From Thermoflexales bacterium (GTDB taxonomy: Bacteria; Chloroflexota; Anaerolineae; Fen-1058): a stretch of DNA of 17,571 nucleotides. The notes beneath the pieces are model-generated. The model searched no databases. It worked only from the letters and a program-made list of their open reading frames with translations, and was not told the DNA's origin. Within the stretch, counting starts at the first letter, position 1, and each line of letters opens with the position of its first letter. The stretch lies in assembly GCA_016931085.1 (NCBI GenBank), contig JAFGFO010000274.1, positions 1 through 17,571 of the forward strand, given 5' to 3'. Positions 6,587 to 12,363 of this stretch are shown here, in pieces. Position numbers and translations under genes: made by a program.

Positions 6587-6622
6587 GGCTATCGGAATAG
6601 CCTGCTCACTCCTGCTGAGGAG
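6587..6622 (+). promoter_or_regulatory. Two leader hairpins; the second pairs with the ribosome site
   Basis: The first is GGCTAT-CGGA-ATAGCC (6587-6602), a perfect 6-bp stem whose sequence also recurs at the fucosidase/CBS promoter. The second is CTCCT-GCTG-AGGAG (6609-6622), a perfect 5-bp stem in which the Shine-Dalgarno bases AGGAG are paired. The ATG is 6 nt downstream. Both could be RNA structures; the first could instead be a DNA operator. Confidence 0.5.
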
Positions 6623-6628
6623 ATAACA

Positions 6629-7081
6629 ATGGCTGAACAAAGCGATATTCCAGATTGGCTTCAGGCACTACGGCCCGTCGAAGAAGTACCCGGCGAGGAA
6701 GCTCCAGCATTCGTCGAGGGACAAGCCCCTCCCGCCTTCGAGGAGGAAGAAGCGCCCAGTCCCTTCGCCGACTTGCGCCAAAAAGCCGGCGCGCAAGCCA
6801 GCTACGAACAGGAAGAGCCGGCAGACGAAGGCGAAGCAAGCACCAGTGAGCTCGAAGCACTGCCGTCCGGTGCGACCGGCACCTTCAGCGCCCTGCGCCA
6901 AAAAGCCAGCAGCACAAGGACCGAGTACAGAGAGACACAGGCCACCGATGGCTCACATATCATGACCATGGTTCGCGGCCTGAGACCCTGGCAGCGTTTT
7001 GTCGTATCCTTGTTTTTATTCCTCGACGTCAGTGTCATCGGCTGCTTGATTTTGCTGGTGCTGGGCCGTATTGCACCCTGA
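6629..7081 (+). CDS. Acidic tail-anchored membrane protein of unknown function
   Basis: A 150-residue protein that I do not recognise as a named family. Residues 1-80 are rich in Glu, Pro and Ala and probably disordered; the N-terminus SDIPDWLQALRP resembles short motifs I associate with Chloroflexota proteins. A short motif occurs twice: FADLRQKAGAQAS (46-58) and FSALRQKASSTRT (86-97), with 13 identical bases (GCGCCAAAAAGCC) in the DNA. A basic patch (~112-123) precedes one C-terminal membrane helix (~124-147), so the bulk should face the cytoplasm with a C-terminal anchor. The start is supported by GAGGAGAT 4 nt upstream of the ATG. The next gene, a membrane-anchored nuclease-like protein, begins 9 bp after the stop, so the two are probably co-transcribed and may interact at the membrane. 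Confidence 0.8.
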   Translation: MAEQSDIPDWLQALRPVEEVPGEEAPAFVEGQAPPAFEEEEAPSPFADLRQKAGAQASYEQEEPADEGEASTSELEALPSGATGTFSALRQKASSTRTEYRETQATDGSHIMTMVRGLRPWQRFVVSLFLFLDVSVIGCLILLVLGRIAP

Positions 7082-7090
7082 TATCCCCCC

Positions 7091-7612
7091 ATGTCGATTG
7101 GCGTTCTAGCCCTGCTGCTACTACTGGCCGGCGGTCTGGCCTGGGCACTGTCACATCGAGCGCACGCTGCGAGCGGCCTGCCGGGTGGGCACCTGGTCTC
7201 GGCCGACACCTCCCGCTGGCTGCCCACCGACCGTCCCCTCTTTTCCAAGCGGCATCACCTGAGCGGCAAACCGGACTACCTGCTTCGTCAGCGGAGAGAG
7301 TTGATCCCAGTAGAGCTCAAATCGGCCCGCGCGCCGGAGGATGGCCCACGCGAGGGGCACATCTTGCAATTAGCCGCCTACTGTTTGCTGGTGGCCGAAA
7401 CCGAGGGGCGGCGCCCGACGCATGGCATTATCAAATACGCCGACGCTGCTTTCCAAGTCGATTACACCCCGGCGTTGGAACGCAGCCTGCTGAACACGCT
7501 GCGCGCGATGCGCCAGGACAAAGCGCGCGATCGGGTCAAGCGCAACCACACCGAGGCCGCGCGCTGCGCCAGTTGCGGCTACCGCCATGCCTGCGACGAG
7601 CAATTGGCGTGA
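7091..7612 (+). CDS. Membrane-anchored Cas4/Dna2-like PD-(D/E)XK nuclease
   Basis: A 173-residue protein. Residues 4-20 form a membrane helix (GVLALLLLLAGGLAWAL). The rest reads as a small Cas4-type (DUF83) nuclease: GKPDYLL with Asp62, IPVELKSAR with Glu75 and Lys77 (the E-x-K motif), and HILQLAAYCLLVAE with Gln93 and Tyr97 (motif IV). The C-terminus has CASCGYRHAC (Cys159, 162, 168), like the C-terminal part of the Cas4 iron-sulphur site. The usual N-terminal cysteine is not visible, so a complete 4Fe-4S cluster is uncertain. No CRISPR array or other cas gene is in the window, so this is a stand-alone member and probably serves DNA repair or processing; its role is unknown. There is no Shine-Dalgarno sequence before the ATG, so translation is likely coupled to the upstream gene. 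Confidence 0.85.
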   Translation: MSIGVLALLLLLAGGLAWALSHRAHAASGLPGGHLVSADTSRWLPTDRPLFSKRHHLSGKPDYLLRQRRELIPVELKSARAPEDGPREGHILQLAAYCLLVAETEGRRPTHGIIKYADAAFQVDYTPALERSLLNTLRAMRQDKARDRVKRNHTEAARCASCGYRHACDEQLA

Positions 7613-7620
7613 CGAGTACG

Positions 7621-7647
7621 AAAAAATTGAGCTTTTACCACAAAAGC
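7621..7647 (-). terminator. Weak predicted intrinsic terminator of the xseA-LysM-xseB-DUF212 cluster
   Basis: On the minus strand, GCTTTT-GTGGT-AAAAGC (7631-7647) forms a 6-bp stem, and a run of six T follows after TCAA (7621-7626). The stem is AT-rich and includes the stop codon of the DUF212 gene, so termination may be inefficient. Confidence 0.4.
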
Positions 7648-8078
7648 AACGTGCCAAATATACCGATCAGCGCGCCGACAAACACCTCGACCCGCGTGTG
7701 ACCCAACAGCTCTTTCAAGCGTTCCTCACTGATCGGGTGTCCCTCGAACAATTCGTCTATCATCTTGTTGATCATGCGCGCCTGGATGCTGGCCGCCTGC
7801 CGGACGCCGGCCGCGTCGTACATGACGATCATGCTGACGACAAAGCATATGGCAAAGGCCGTGCTGTCCATCCCGTCGCGCAAGGCCGTGCCCGTCGTCA
7901 GGGCACACATCAGCGAGGCGTGCGAGCTGGGCATGCCGCCCGCGCTGACCCACAATCCTGGCTTGAAGCGGCGGTATCGGAGGTAGTAAACCGGTACCTT
8001 GGCAAACTGCACTACGCCCCACCAAAAGAGGGCAAAGAATAATACCCGGTTATAATCGGCAGCGGCAGAAAACAACAT
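7635..8078 (-). CDS. Divergent PAP2 family (DUF212, YuiD-like) membrane protein
   Basis: A 147-residue integral membrane protein of the divergent PAP2/DUF212 family. Recognisable motifs are AGGMPSSHASLMCAL (~47-61), IVMYDAAGVRQAA (~84-96) and the C-terminal LLGHTRVEVFVGALIG. These resemble the phosphatase motifs of PAP2 enzymes (SGH-like PSSH, and H-x3-D-like GHTRVEV), and the family is presumed to act on lipid-linked phosphates, but no activity is well established. Three or four membrane helices are predicted. I chose the ATG at 8076-8078 because it fits the family N-terminus and has GAGG about 9 nt upstream. A GTG five codons earlier lacks a ribosome site. It follows xseB by 23 bp and is the last gene of the minus-strand cluster. 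Confidence 0.9.
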   Translation of the reverse strand: MLFSAAADYNRVLFFALFWWGVVQFAKVPVYYLRYRRFKPGLWVSAGGMPSSHASLMCALTTGTALRDGMDSTAFAICFVVSMIVMYDAAGVRQAASIQARMINKMIDELFEGHPISEERLKELLGHTRVEVFVGALIGIFGTLLLW

Positions 8079-8101
8079 GGCGACCAGCCTCACGGGGACA
8101 A

Positions 8102-8335
8102 CTAATCGCCTGGATCGGCCGTCAACTGCTGGATTTTCAGTTCAGCCTCGTCAAGCTTGGTGCTGCAATAGGCTGCCAGGCGCTGCCCCTGCTCGAACAA
8201 CGCCAGCGAGGCGTCGAGCGGGAGAGAGCCACTTTCTAGTTGCCGGACAATGCCTTCCAGTTGGGCAAAAGCATCTTCAAACGATGCGGGCAGCTTGTCT
8301 GTTAGAGATTCCTCGTTCAAAGTGCGACTCCTCAT
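8102..8335 (-). CDS. xseB: Exodeoxyribonuclease VII small subunit
   Basis: A 77-residue, mostly helical protein with the XseB core ASFEDAFAQLEGIVRQLESG (~17-36), then LPLDASLALFEQGQRLAAYC and KLDEAELKIQQLT. Several small subunits wrap a helical extension of XseA to form exonuclease VII, which degrades single-stranded DNA from both ends. The start is uncertain: the ATG at 8333-8335 has only a weak AGGG upstream, whereas a TTG at codon 6 (8318-8320) has GAGGAG 7 nt before it. Both keep the whole conserved domain. It is separated from xseA by a LysM lipoprotein gene. A 15-bp palindrome lies just upstream (8337-8351). Confidence 0.92.
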   Translation of the reverse strand: MRSRTLNEESLTDKLPASFEDAFAQLEGIVRQLESGSLPLDASLALFEQGQRLAAYCSTKLDEAELKIQQLTADPGD

Positions 8336-8336
8336 C

Positions 8337-8351
8337 AGACCCTAAGGGTCT
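8337..8351. repeat. Palindrome upstream of xseB
   Basis: AGACCC-TAA-GGGTCT, a perfect 6-bp inverted repeat with a 3-nt centre, in the 23-bp gap between the LysM gene and xseB. It shares the GAGACCC/GGTCTC core with the larger palindrome at 10181-10225. It could be a weak hairpin or a protein-binding site. No T-run follows, so it is not a standard terminator. Confidence 0.6.
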
Positions 8352-8358
8352 CACATGA

Positions 8359-8853
8359 TTAACGCGGCGGGGCAGTCAGCGTAGGTACGGGCGCACCCTC
8401 ACCGAACTGGCGCGGGCACACCGGGCCAGCCGGGACAGGGGTCCACGGCGCCACAGGGATGGCCAACACCTGTCCCACCAACAGTCGATCGGCATCGCCA
8501 ATTTTATTTTGGCTGGCAATCGCTTGCGGCACGACCGCATAAGCGCGCCCGATGCACATCAGCGTTTCGCCCGCCCTCACGGTGTGGTAACCCTGCACGG
8601 CAAAAGTCTGGCCCGGCGCAGGAGTCGCGCTGCGCGTACTCGTCGCGGACGGTGTAAGCGTGGTCGATGGCTGCGCAGCCGGCGCCGGCGTATTGGTCTT
8701 TAGCACGGCCAGTGTGGAAGACGGCGCCACTTGAGGCGTGGCAGACGGCGCCACCTGGCCTTGAGGTGACGGCGAAGATGGCGCCGGCGCAGAACACGCC
8801 GCCAGGCTGGCGGCCAGCAAGACGAGAATTACACGATATAATCGCGGGATCAT
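8359..8853 (-). CDS. LysM-domain lipoprotein
   Basis: A 164-residue exported protein. Residues 1-20 are a lipoprotein signal with lipobox SLAAC (Cys20). Residues ~21-85 are a Pro/Ser/Thr/Ala-rich linker, probably extended across the cell wall. A single LysM domain follows at about 88-135: YHTVRAGETLMCIGRAY, then QAIASQNKI and LLVGQVLAIP, which normally binds peptidoglycan. A short Pro-rich tail with two cysteines in the last 60 residues (MCIGR and PVCPRQ) could form a disulphide. No enzymatic domain is present. The ATG at 8851-8853 has GAGGAG 5 nt upstream. It sits between xseA (41 bp upstream) and xseB (23 bp downstream), so it is probably co-transcribed with exonuclease VII, although a functional link is not evident. 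Confidence 0.9.
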   Translation of the reverse strand: MIPRLYRVILVLLAASLAACSAPAPSSPSPQGQVAPSATPQVAPSSTLAVLKTNTPAPAAQPSTTLTPSATSTRSATPAPGQTFAVQGYHTVRAGETLMCIGRAYAVVPQAIASQNKIGDADRLLVGQVLAIPVAPWTPVPAGPVCPRQFGEGAPVPTLTAPPR

Positions 8854-8878
8854 AATTTCTCCTCATTGGAATGGTCAA

Positions 8879-8920
8879 AGTTTAGGTTTCAGGTTTAAGG
8901 GTTCGGGTTTAAGGTTTCAA
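8879..8920. repeat. Heptamer array (six 7-bp units) covering the xseA stop codon
   Basis: Six units in unbroken 7-bp phase, including AGTTTAG, GTTTCAG, GTTTAAG (twice), GGTTCGG and GTTTCAA on the plus strand. The stop codon of xseA (8895-8897) and its last seven sense codons lie inside the array, so part of the protein is encoded by it. Confidence 0.88.
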
Positions 8921-10130
8921 CGACTCCGCCGAACTCGCCATCGGCCACGCGCACTGCGACACGATCGCCAGGCACGAGCTGCGCCGTACTGCTGACCAGC
9001 GCGCCGTCAGCCGCCCGGCTCACAAGAGCATAGCCCCGTTTGAGCACGGCCAGCGGGTTGCGGGCGTTCAGCCCACCGTTCAGGCGGCTCACCCGCTCGC
9101 GCCGCAACTGGAGCGCGTGGGCCAGGCTCGTCGCCGCGCGCGCCCACACATCGTCCAGGCGTTGGCGAGCATTGGCCAGGCGAACCTGCGGCGAAAGATG
9201 CGCTAAAGCCCTGGCCTGGACCTGCACCTGGCGGCGCTGCTCGTGGATCAAAGCGCCGGCGGCATCGGCCAGGCGAGCGCTCAAGCTGTACACCTGGGCG
9301 GCGAACTGAGCCCGGTCGGGGGTGATCAATTCAGCGGCGGCCGAGGGCGTCGGCGCGCGTTGATCAGCCACAAAGTCGGCGATGGTAAAGTCGATCTCGT
9401 GTCCCACCCCGCTGACCACCGGCACAGGCGAAGCAGCGATCTTGCGCACCACGCGCTCGTCGTTAAAGCACCACAAATCCTCAATGCTCCCCCCACCCCG
9501 CGCGACGACGATCAGGTCAAGGTCATCGCGCCGGTACAAAGCCTCGAGCGCGGCGACGATCTTGGGGGGCGCATCGTCACCCTGTACCGGCGCCGGCGAC
9601 ACGATCAGCTCGAGCAGCGGCCAGCGCCGCTGCAACACGTTCAAGATATCACGAATCGCCGCCGTAGACGGTGAAGTCACCAGGCCCACGCGATGCGGGA
9701 ATGCCGGCAGGGGTCGCTTGCGGGCCGGATCGAACAAGCCCTCGGCCTCCAGCCTGGCCTTGAGCAGCTCGAATTGGCGGTGCAGGTCGCCAGCGCCGGC
9801 GACCTGGATCACGTCGGCATATAACTGGTACGTGCCGCCAGCCTCGTACACCGACACCTTGCCGTGCGTCAACACCTTTGCGCCCTGCACCACCTGGCTG
9901 ATATACGCCTGAGCGACGTTGCGCCACATCACGACCCTGAGCTGCGCCCCGGCGTCTTTGAGCGTAAAGTACAGGTGACCGCTGGACGGCCGGCGGACGT
10001 CCGACACCTCGCCCTCGACCCACACGTCTTGCAGGCGATAGTCCACGTCGAACAACTCACGAATGTAACGCGACAGCGACGAGACCGTATACGCTTCAGC
10101 CTGAGCAGCCGGAAACAAGTCTTTCTGCAT
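8895..10130 (-). CDS. xseA: Exodeoxyribonuclease VII large subunit
   Basis: The 411-residue catalytic subunit of exonuclease VII. The N-terminal OB-fold is VWVEGEVSDVRRPSSGHLYFTLKD (about 37-60, split here only by reading). The nuclease domain begins HRVGLVTSPSTAAIRDIL, followed by VVARGGGSIEDLWCFNDE and SGVGHEIDFTIADFVAD, the strongly conserved XseA core. A long charged helical region binding the small subunit follows, and a C-terminal beta segment (LKRGYALVSRAADGALV). The last residues, ETLNPNP, are encoded by a 7-bp repeat array and are not a family feature. The ATG at 10128-10130 has no Shine-Dalgarno sequence and is 6 nt from a good -10 box, so the message is probably leaderless. The partner gene xseB is two genes downstream. 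Confidence 0.96.
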   Translation of the reverse strand: MQKDLFPAAQAEAYTVSSLSRYIRELFDVDYRLQDVWVEGEVSDVRRPSSGHLYFTLKDAGAQLRVVMWRNVAQAYISQVVQGAKVLTHGKVSVYEAGGTYQLYADVIQVAGAGDLHRQFELLKARLEAEGLFDPARKRPLPAFPHRVGLVTSPSTAAIRDILNVLQRRWPLLELIVSPAPVQGDDAPPKIVAALEALYRRDDLDLIVVARGGGSIEDLWCFNDERVVRKIAASPVPVVSGVGHEIDFTIADFVADQRAPTPSAAAELITPDRAQFAAQVYSLSARLADAAGALIHEQRRQVQVQARALAHLSPQVRLANARQRLDDVWARAATSLAHALQLRRERVSRLNGGLNARNPLAVLKRGYALVSRAADGALVSSTAQLVPGDRVAVRVADGEFGGVVETLNPNP

Positions 10131-10136
10131 GCTGTA

Positions 10137-10165
10137 ATCTTAACTCAGGCTGAGTAGGATGTCAA
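10137..10165 (-). promoter_or_regulatory. Predicted promoter of xseA with a palindrome in the spacer
   Basis: On the minus strand, -35 TTGACA (10160-10165), a 17-bp spacer and -10 TAAGAT (10137-10142), 6 nt before the ATG. The spacer contains the inverted repeat ACTCAG-G-CTGAGT (10143-10155), placed where a bound repressor would block RNA polymerase. Confidence 0.72.
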
Positions 10166-10185
10166 ATTAAGGTTAAGGCCGAGAC

Positions 10186-10225
10186 CCTCAAGGTCTCCCC
10201 TGGCCGCCAGGGCAAGACCTTGAGG
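10186..10225. repeat. Long hairpin between the xseA and cinA-like promoters
   Basis: The outer arms CCTCAAGGTCT (10186-10196) and AGACCTTGAGG (10215-10225) pair perfectly over 11 bp. An inner stem CCCTGG-CCG-CCAGGG (10198-10212) adds 6 bp. A nested GAGACC/GGTCTC palindrome spans 10181-10197. There is no T-run on either side. The rest of the 144-bp intergenic region holds only the two divergent promoters. Confidence 0.8.
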
Positions 10226-10248
10226 ATCTAGCGGATAATCCCTTTTGA

Positions 10249-10257
10249 TGCTACAAT
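10249..10257 (+). promoter_or_regulatory. Predicted extended -10 promoter of the cinA-like gene
   Basis: TGCTACAAT: a TG dinucleotide one base before TACAAT (10252-10257). No convincing -35 box is present at the right distance. Transcription would start near 10264, close to the ribosome site GGTGAGG (10261-10267). Confidence 0.5.
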
Positions 10258-10274
10258 AAGGGTGAGGCAAAACG

Positions 10275-10781
10275 ATGAGCGAGACAGATGAGCAAATCCT
10301 TGGCCATCTCTTGATCCAGCACAGGCTCTGGCTAGCTGTAGCCGAGTCGTGTACGGGGGGACTGGTGGGCCACCGCATCACCAATATTGCGGGCAGCTCG
10401 GCTTATTTCAAAGGCGGGGTGATCGCTTACGCTAACGCCGTCAAACAGGCCGTGCTGGGCGTGCCGGGTGTGCTGATCGAGCAGCACGGCGCGGTCAGCC
10501 CTGAGGTAGCGCTGGCGATGGCGGCCGGAGTCAAGCGCGCCCTGCAGGCTGACATCGGCCTGGGCATCACCGGCATTGCCGGGCCAGACGGTGGGACACC
10601 GGCCAAGCCGGTGGGGCTGGCCTACGTGGCCATCGCCGCCCCCAACCTGGAGCGCGTCGAGCGCTGCCTGGCCGGCGGCGAGAGGGAGTCAAACAAGGTC
10701 TACTTTGCCGACGTCGCCTTCCAACTGGCGCTAGACTATCTGGGCAACAGCTTAACTGAAACCTTAAACCTGAGACCCTAA
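10275..10781 (+). CDS. CinA C-terminal-domain family protein (nicotinamide-nucleotide amidohydrolase, PncC type)
   Basis: A 168-residue stand-alone CinA C-terminal domain. Members hydrolyse nicotinamide mononucleotide to nicotinic acid mononucleotide in pyridine nucleotide salvage. The nucleophile motif LAVAESCTGGLVGHRIT (19-35), with a serine in AESCTGG, the segments SSAYFKGGVIAYANAVKQ and GAVSPEVALAMA, and the GLGITGIAGPDGG motif are all typical. There is no N-terminal molybdopterin-binding-like domain, so it is not a full-length CinA. The ATG at 10275 has GGTGAGG 7 nt upstream. The last residues, TETLNLRP, are encoded by a 7-bp repeat array and look like the tail of the unrelated XseA. The next gene starts 7 bp after the stop codon. 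Confidence 0.93.
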   Translation: MSETDEQILGHLLIQHRLWLAVAESCTGGLVGHRITNIAGSSAYFKGGVIAYANAVKQAVLGVPGVLIEQHGAVSPEVALAMAAGVKRALQADIGLGITGIAGPDGGTPAKPVGLAYVAIAAPNLERVERCLAGGERESNKVYFADVAFQLALDYLGNSLTETLNLRP

Positions 10782-10783
10782 AC
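10756..10783. repeat. Heptamer array (four 7-bp units) covering the cinA-like stop codon
   Basis: CTGAAAC, CTTAAAC, CTGAGAC and CCTAAAC in 7-bp phase. The stop codon (10779-10781) lies in the last unit, so the final eight or so codons of the gene are repeat sequence. Confidence 0.88.
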
Positions 10784-10788
10784 CCCCT

Positions 10789-11037
10789 ATGCATTTTATA
10801 GACGAACCGATCGAAGTAGACGTACACATTAACGCGGGTGGGAAGGTGCGCCCGTTAGCGTTCACCTGGCGCGGCCAGCGCTACGCGGTGAGCGGCCTTG
10901 GGCGCACGCGCCAGAAAGGCGAGGAGCGCTATTTCTTGGTCATGACGGCTGGCGAGCGAGTCTTTGAGCTATGTTGGCACATCCCCGACAACCGTTGGCG
11001 CCTGGCGCGCGCATCTGAGGGGCGTGCGCTTATATAG
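10789..11037 (+). CDS. Small protein of unknown function, possibly DUF6504-like
   Basis: An 82-residue protein. The pattern is mostly beta strands: an acidic start HFIDEPIEVDVHI, then PLAFTWRGQRYAVSGLGRTRQKGEERYFLV, and VFELCWHIPDNRWRLARA. The W-R-G-x-R-Y-x-V turn followed by a FELxx...WRL strand resembles small DUF6504-type proteins from memory, but I cannot confirm this. It has no signal peptide or membrane helix. It begins 7 bp after the cinA-like gene without a Shine-Dalgarno sequence, so it is probably translated from the same transcript. Its 3' end overlaps the convergent fucosidase gene by 8 bp, which fixes both stop codons. Function unknown. Confidence 0.72.
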   Translation: MHFIDEPIEVDVHINAGGKVRPLAFTWRGQRYAVSGLGRTRQKGEERYFLVMTAGERVFELCWHIPDNRWRLARASEGRALI

Positions 11038-12352
11038 GTGAGGCAAGTTCTAACTCGACCACCGTATCCACCTCGTCGGGAAGCCGGGAAGTGGGGAACT
11101 CGATGAAGGTATCCTGGTTGTAATCGCCCGCCATCCAGGGGCGGCCCAGGTTTAGCTCCGAGCCATCGGCCAGCCAGCGCGCTTTTTTGAGCTTGCCTGC
11201 CAAGCCCCTGAAATTGCTCGGCCCAATCCCCCGTTCGTATACGTGGGCATACAAGCTCTGTCCCCGCTGCGTGTACCGGCCCCAGTCTGGCTTGGGCCAG
11301 GCCGCGCGGCCGCAGCCATAGACGCTGTCTCCGTTGTGGCGCATCCATTCGCCAACCTCGACCAGGATCCGCTGGCACTCGGCCGGGATTTCTCCGCGGG
11401 CATCCGGCCCCACGTTCAGCAGCATGTTGCCATTCTTGCTGACACACTCCACCAGGGCGCGGATCACTTGGGCAGGCGACTTGTAATCGCGATCGGCCGC
11501 GCAATAGCCCCAGTGATTATTCAGTGTCAAACACGCTTCCCACGGCACGGGCTGCCCGTGCTCGTCCACCAAGCCTTCCGGCGGGATGATTTGCTCCGGG
11601 CAGGCAAAATCGCCGGCGTAGGCTGCCGCCTGGGGCGTGAGGTTCGAGGTGCCGGAGGCGCCCAGGCGGTTGTCAATCAAGATGTGCGGCTGGCGGGCAC
11701 GCGCCTCTCGCACCAGCTCGCTAGCGCGCCACGCCTCGCCCGTCAGGCGCTCGTAAGAGAAATCAAACCACATGATGTCGATCTGGCCGTAATTCGTAAG
11801 CAGCTCCCTGACCTGGCCGTGAAGATAATCCAGGTAGACGGAGAAATCTCGCGGCTGGTCTTTATACGCCTCGTCCTCTCGCATCGGGTGGAAAGGGTCG
11901 CCATAAGCCGGGTAATGCGCGTGATGCCAATCGAGCAGCGAGTAATACAGACCCACCTTTAGCCCGGCCTCTCGAAAGGCCCTAACGTATTCTCCGACCA
12001 GGTCTCGGCCGGCGCGGGTGTTGGTGGCCTTGTAGTCGGTGAGCTGGCTGTCAAAGAGGCAAAAGCCATCGTGGTGCTTGGCCGTCATCACGGCGTATTT
12101 CATGCCGGCCTGTTTAGCCAGGCCGGCCCACGCCTTGGGGTCATAACGAGTCGGGTTGAACTCTTCAAAGTAGCGTTGATACGCTTCGTTGCCGATTTTT
12201 TCGATACTCCTGACCCATTCCCCACGAGCGGGTATCGCGTACAAGCCCCAGTGGATGAACATGCCAAAGCGGGCTTCCAAAAACCAACGGATGCGCTCCG
12301 CACGAGCGGCCACTGGATCGAGCAGCTTTTTGGATCGTGTTTTTTGTTTCAT
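11030..12352 (-). CDS. GH29 alpha-L-fucosidase, cytoplasmic
   Basis: A 440-residue glycoside hydrolase of family 29, which releases terminal alpha-L-fucose with retention of configuration. Conserved segments are WFLEARFGMFIHWGLYAIPARGEW (split: the GMFIHWGLY core is at 30-38), AKHHDGFCLFDS (91-102), VGLYYSLLDW, and DIMWFDFSYE (192-201). In the last of these, Asp197 is in the position of the catalytic nucleophile. NGNMLLNVGPDARGEIP marks the end of the catalytic barrel, and a short C-terminal beta domain follows. There is no signal peptide, so it probably acts on imported or intracellular fucosides. The ATG at 12350-12352 has GCGAGG 8 nt upstream. No sugar transporter or fucose pathway gene is adjacent; the nearest uptake system is the peptide-type ABC operon. 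The general acid/base cannot be assigned by reading. Confidence 0.95.
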   Translation of the reverse strand: MKQKTRSKKLLDPVAARAERIRWFLEARFGMFIHWGLYAIPARGEWVRSIEKIGNEAYQRYFEEFNPTRYDPKAWAGLAKQAGMKYAVMTAKHHDGFCLFDSQLTDYKATNTRAGRDLVGEYVRAFREAGLKVGLYYSLLDWHHAHYPAYGDPFHPMREDEAYKDQPRDFSVYLDYLHGQVRELLTNYGQIDIMWFDFSYERLTGEAWRASELVREARARQPHILIDNRLGASGTSNLTPQAAAYAGDFACPEQIIPPEGLVDEHGQPVPWEACLTLNNHWGYCAADRDYKSPAQVIRALVECVSKNGNMLLNVGPDARGEIPAECQRILVEVGEWMRHNGDSVYGCGRAAWPKPDWGRYTQRGQSLYAHVYERGIGPSNFRGLAGKLKKARWLADGSELNLGRPWMAGDYNQDTFIEFPTSRLPDEVDTVVELELASPI

Positions 12353-12363
12353 TTCGATAGCCT

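Noticed and set aside
7091..7612. Part of a CRISPR-Cas locus
   Set aside because: The Cas4-like gene has no neighbouring cas1, cas2, effector or repeat array in this window, and it carries a membrane helix unlike typical Cas4.
8848..8877. TTGACC-18-TATGAT promoter for the LysM gene
   Set aside because: The -10 box overlaps the start codon, so transcription would begin inside the gene and could not make the full protein.
2421..10783. CRISPR array or telomere sequence
   Set aside because: Units are 7 bp with no spacers, and arrays are short, degenerate and inside a gene-dense region. CCCTAAAC at 10776-10783 resembles a plant telomere unit only by chance within the heptamer family.
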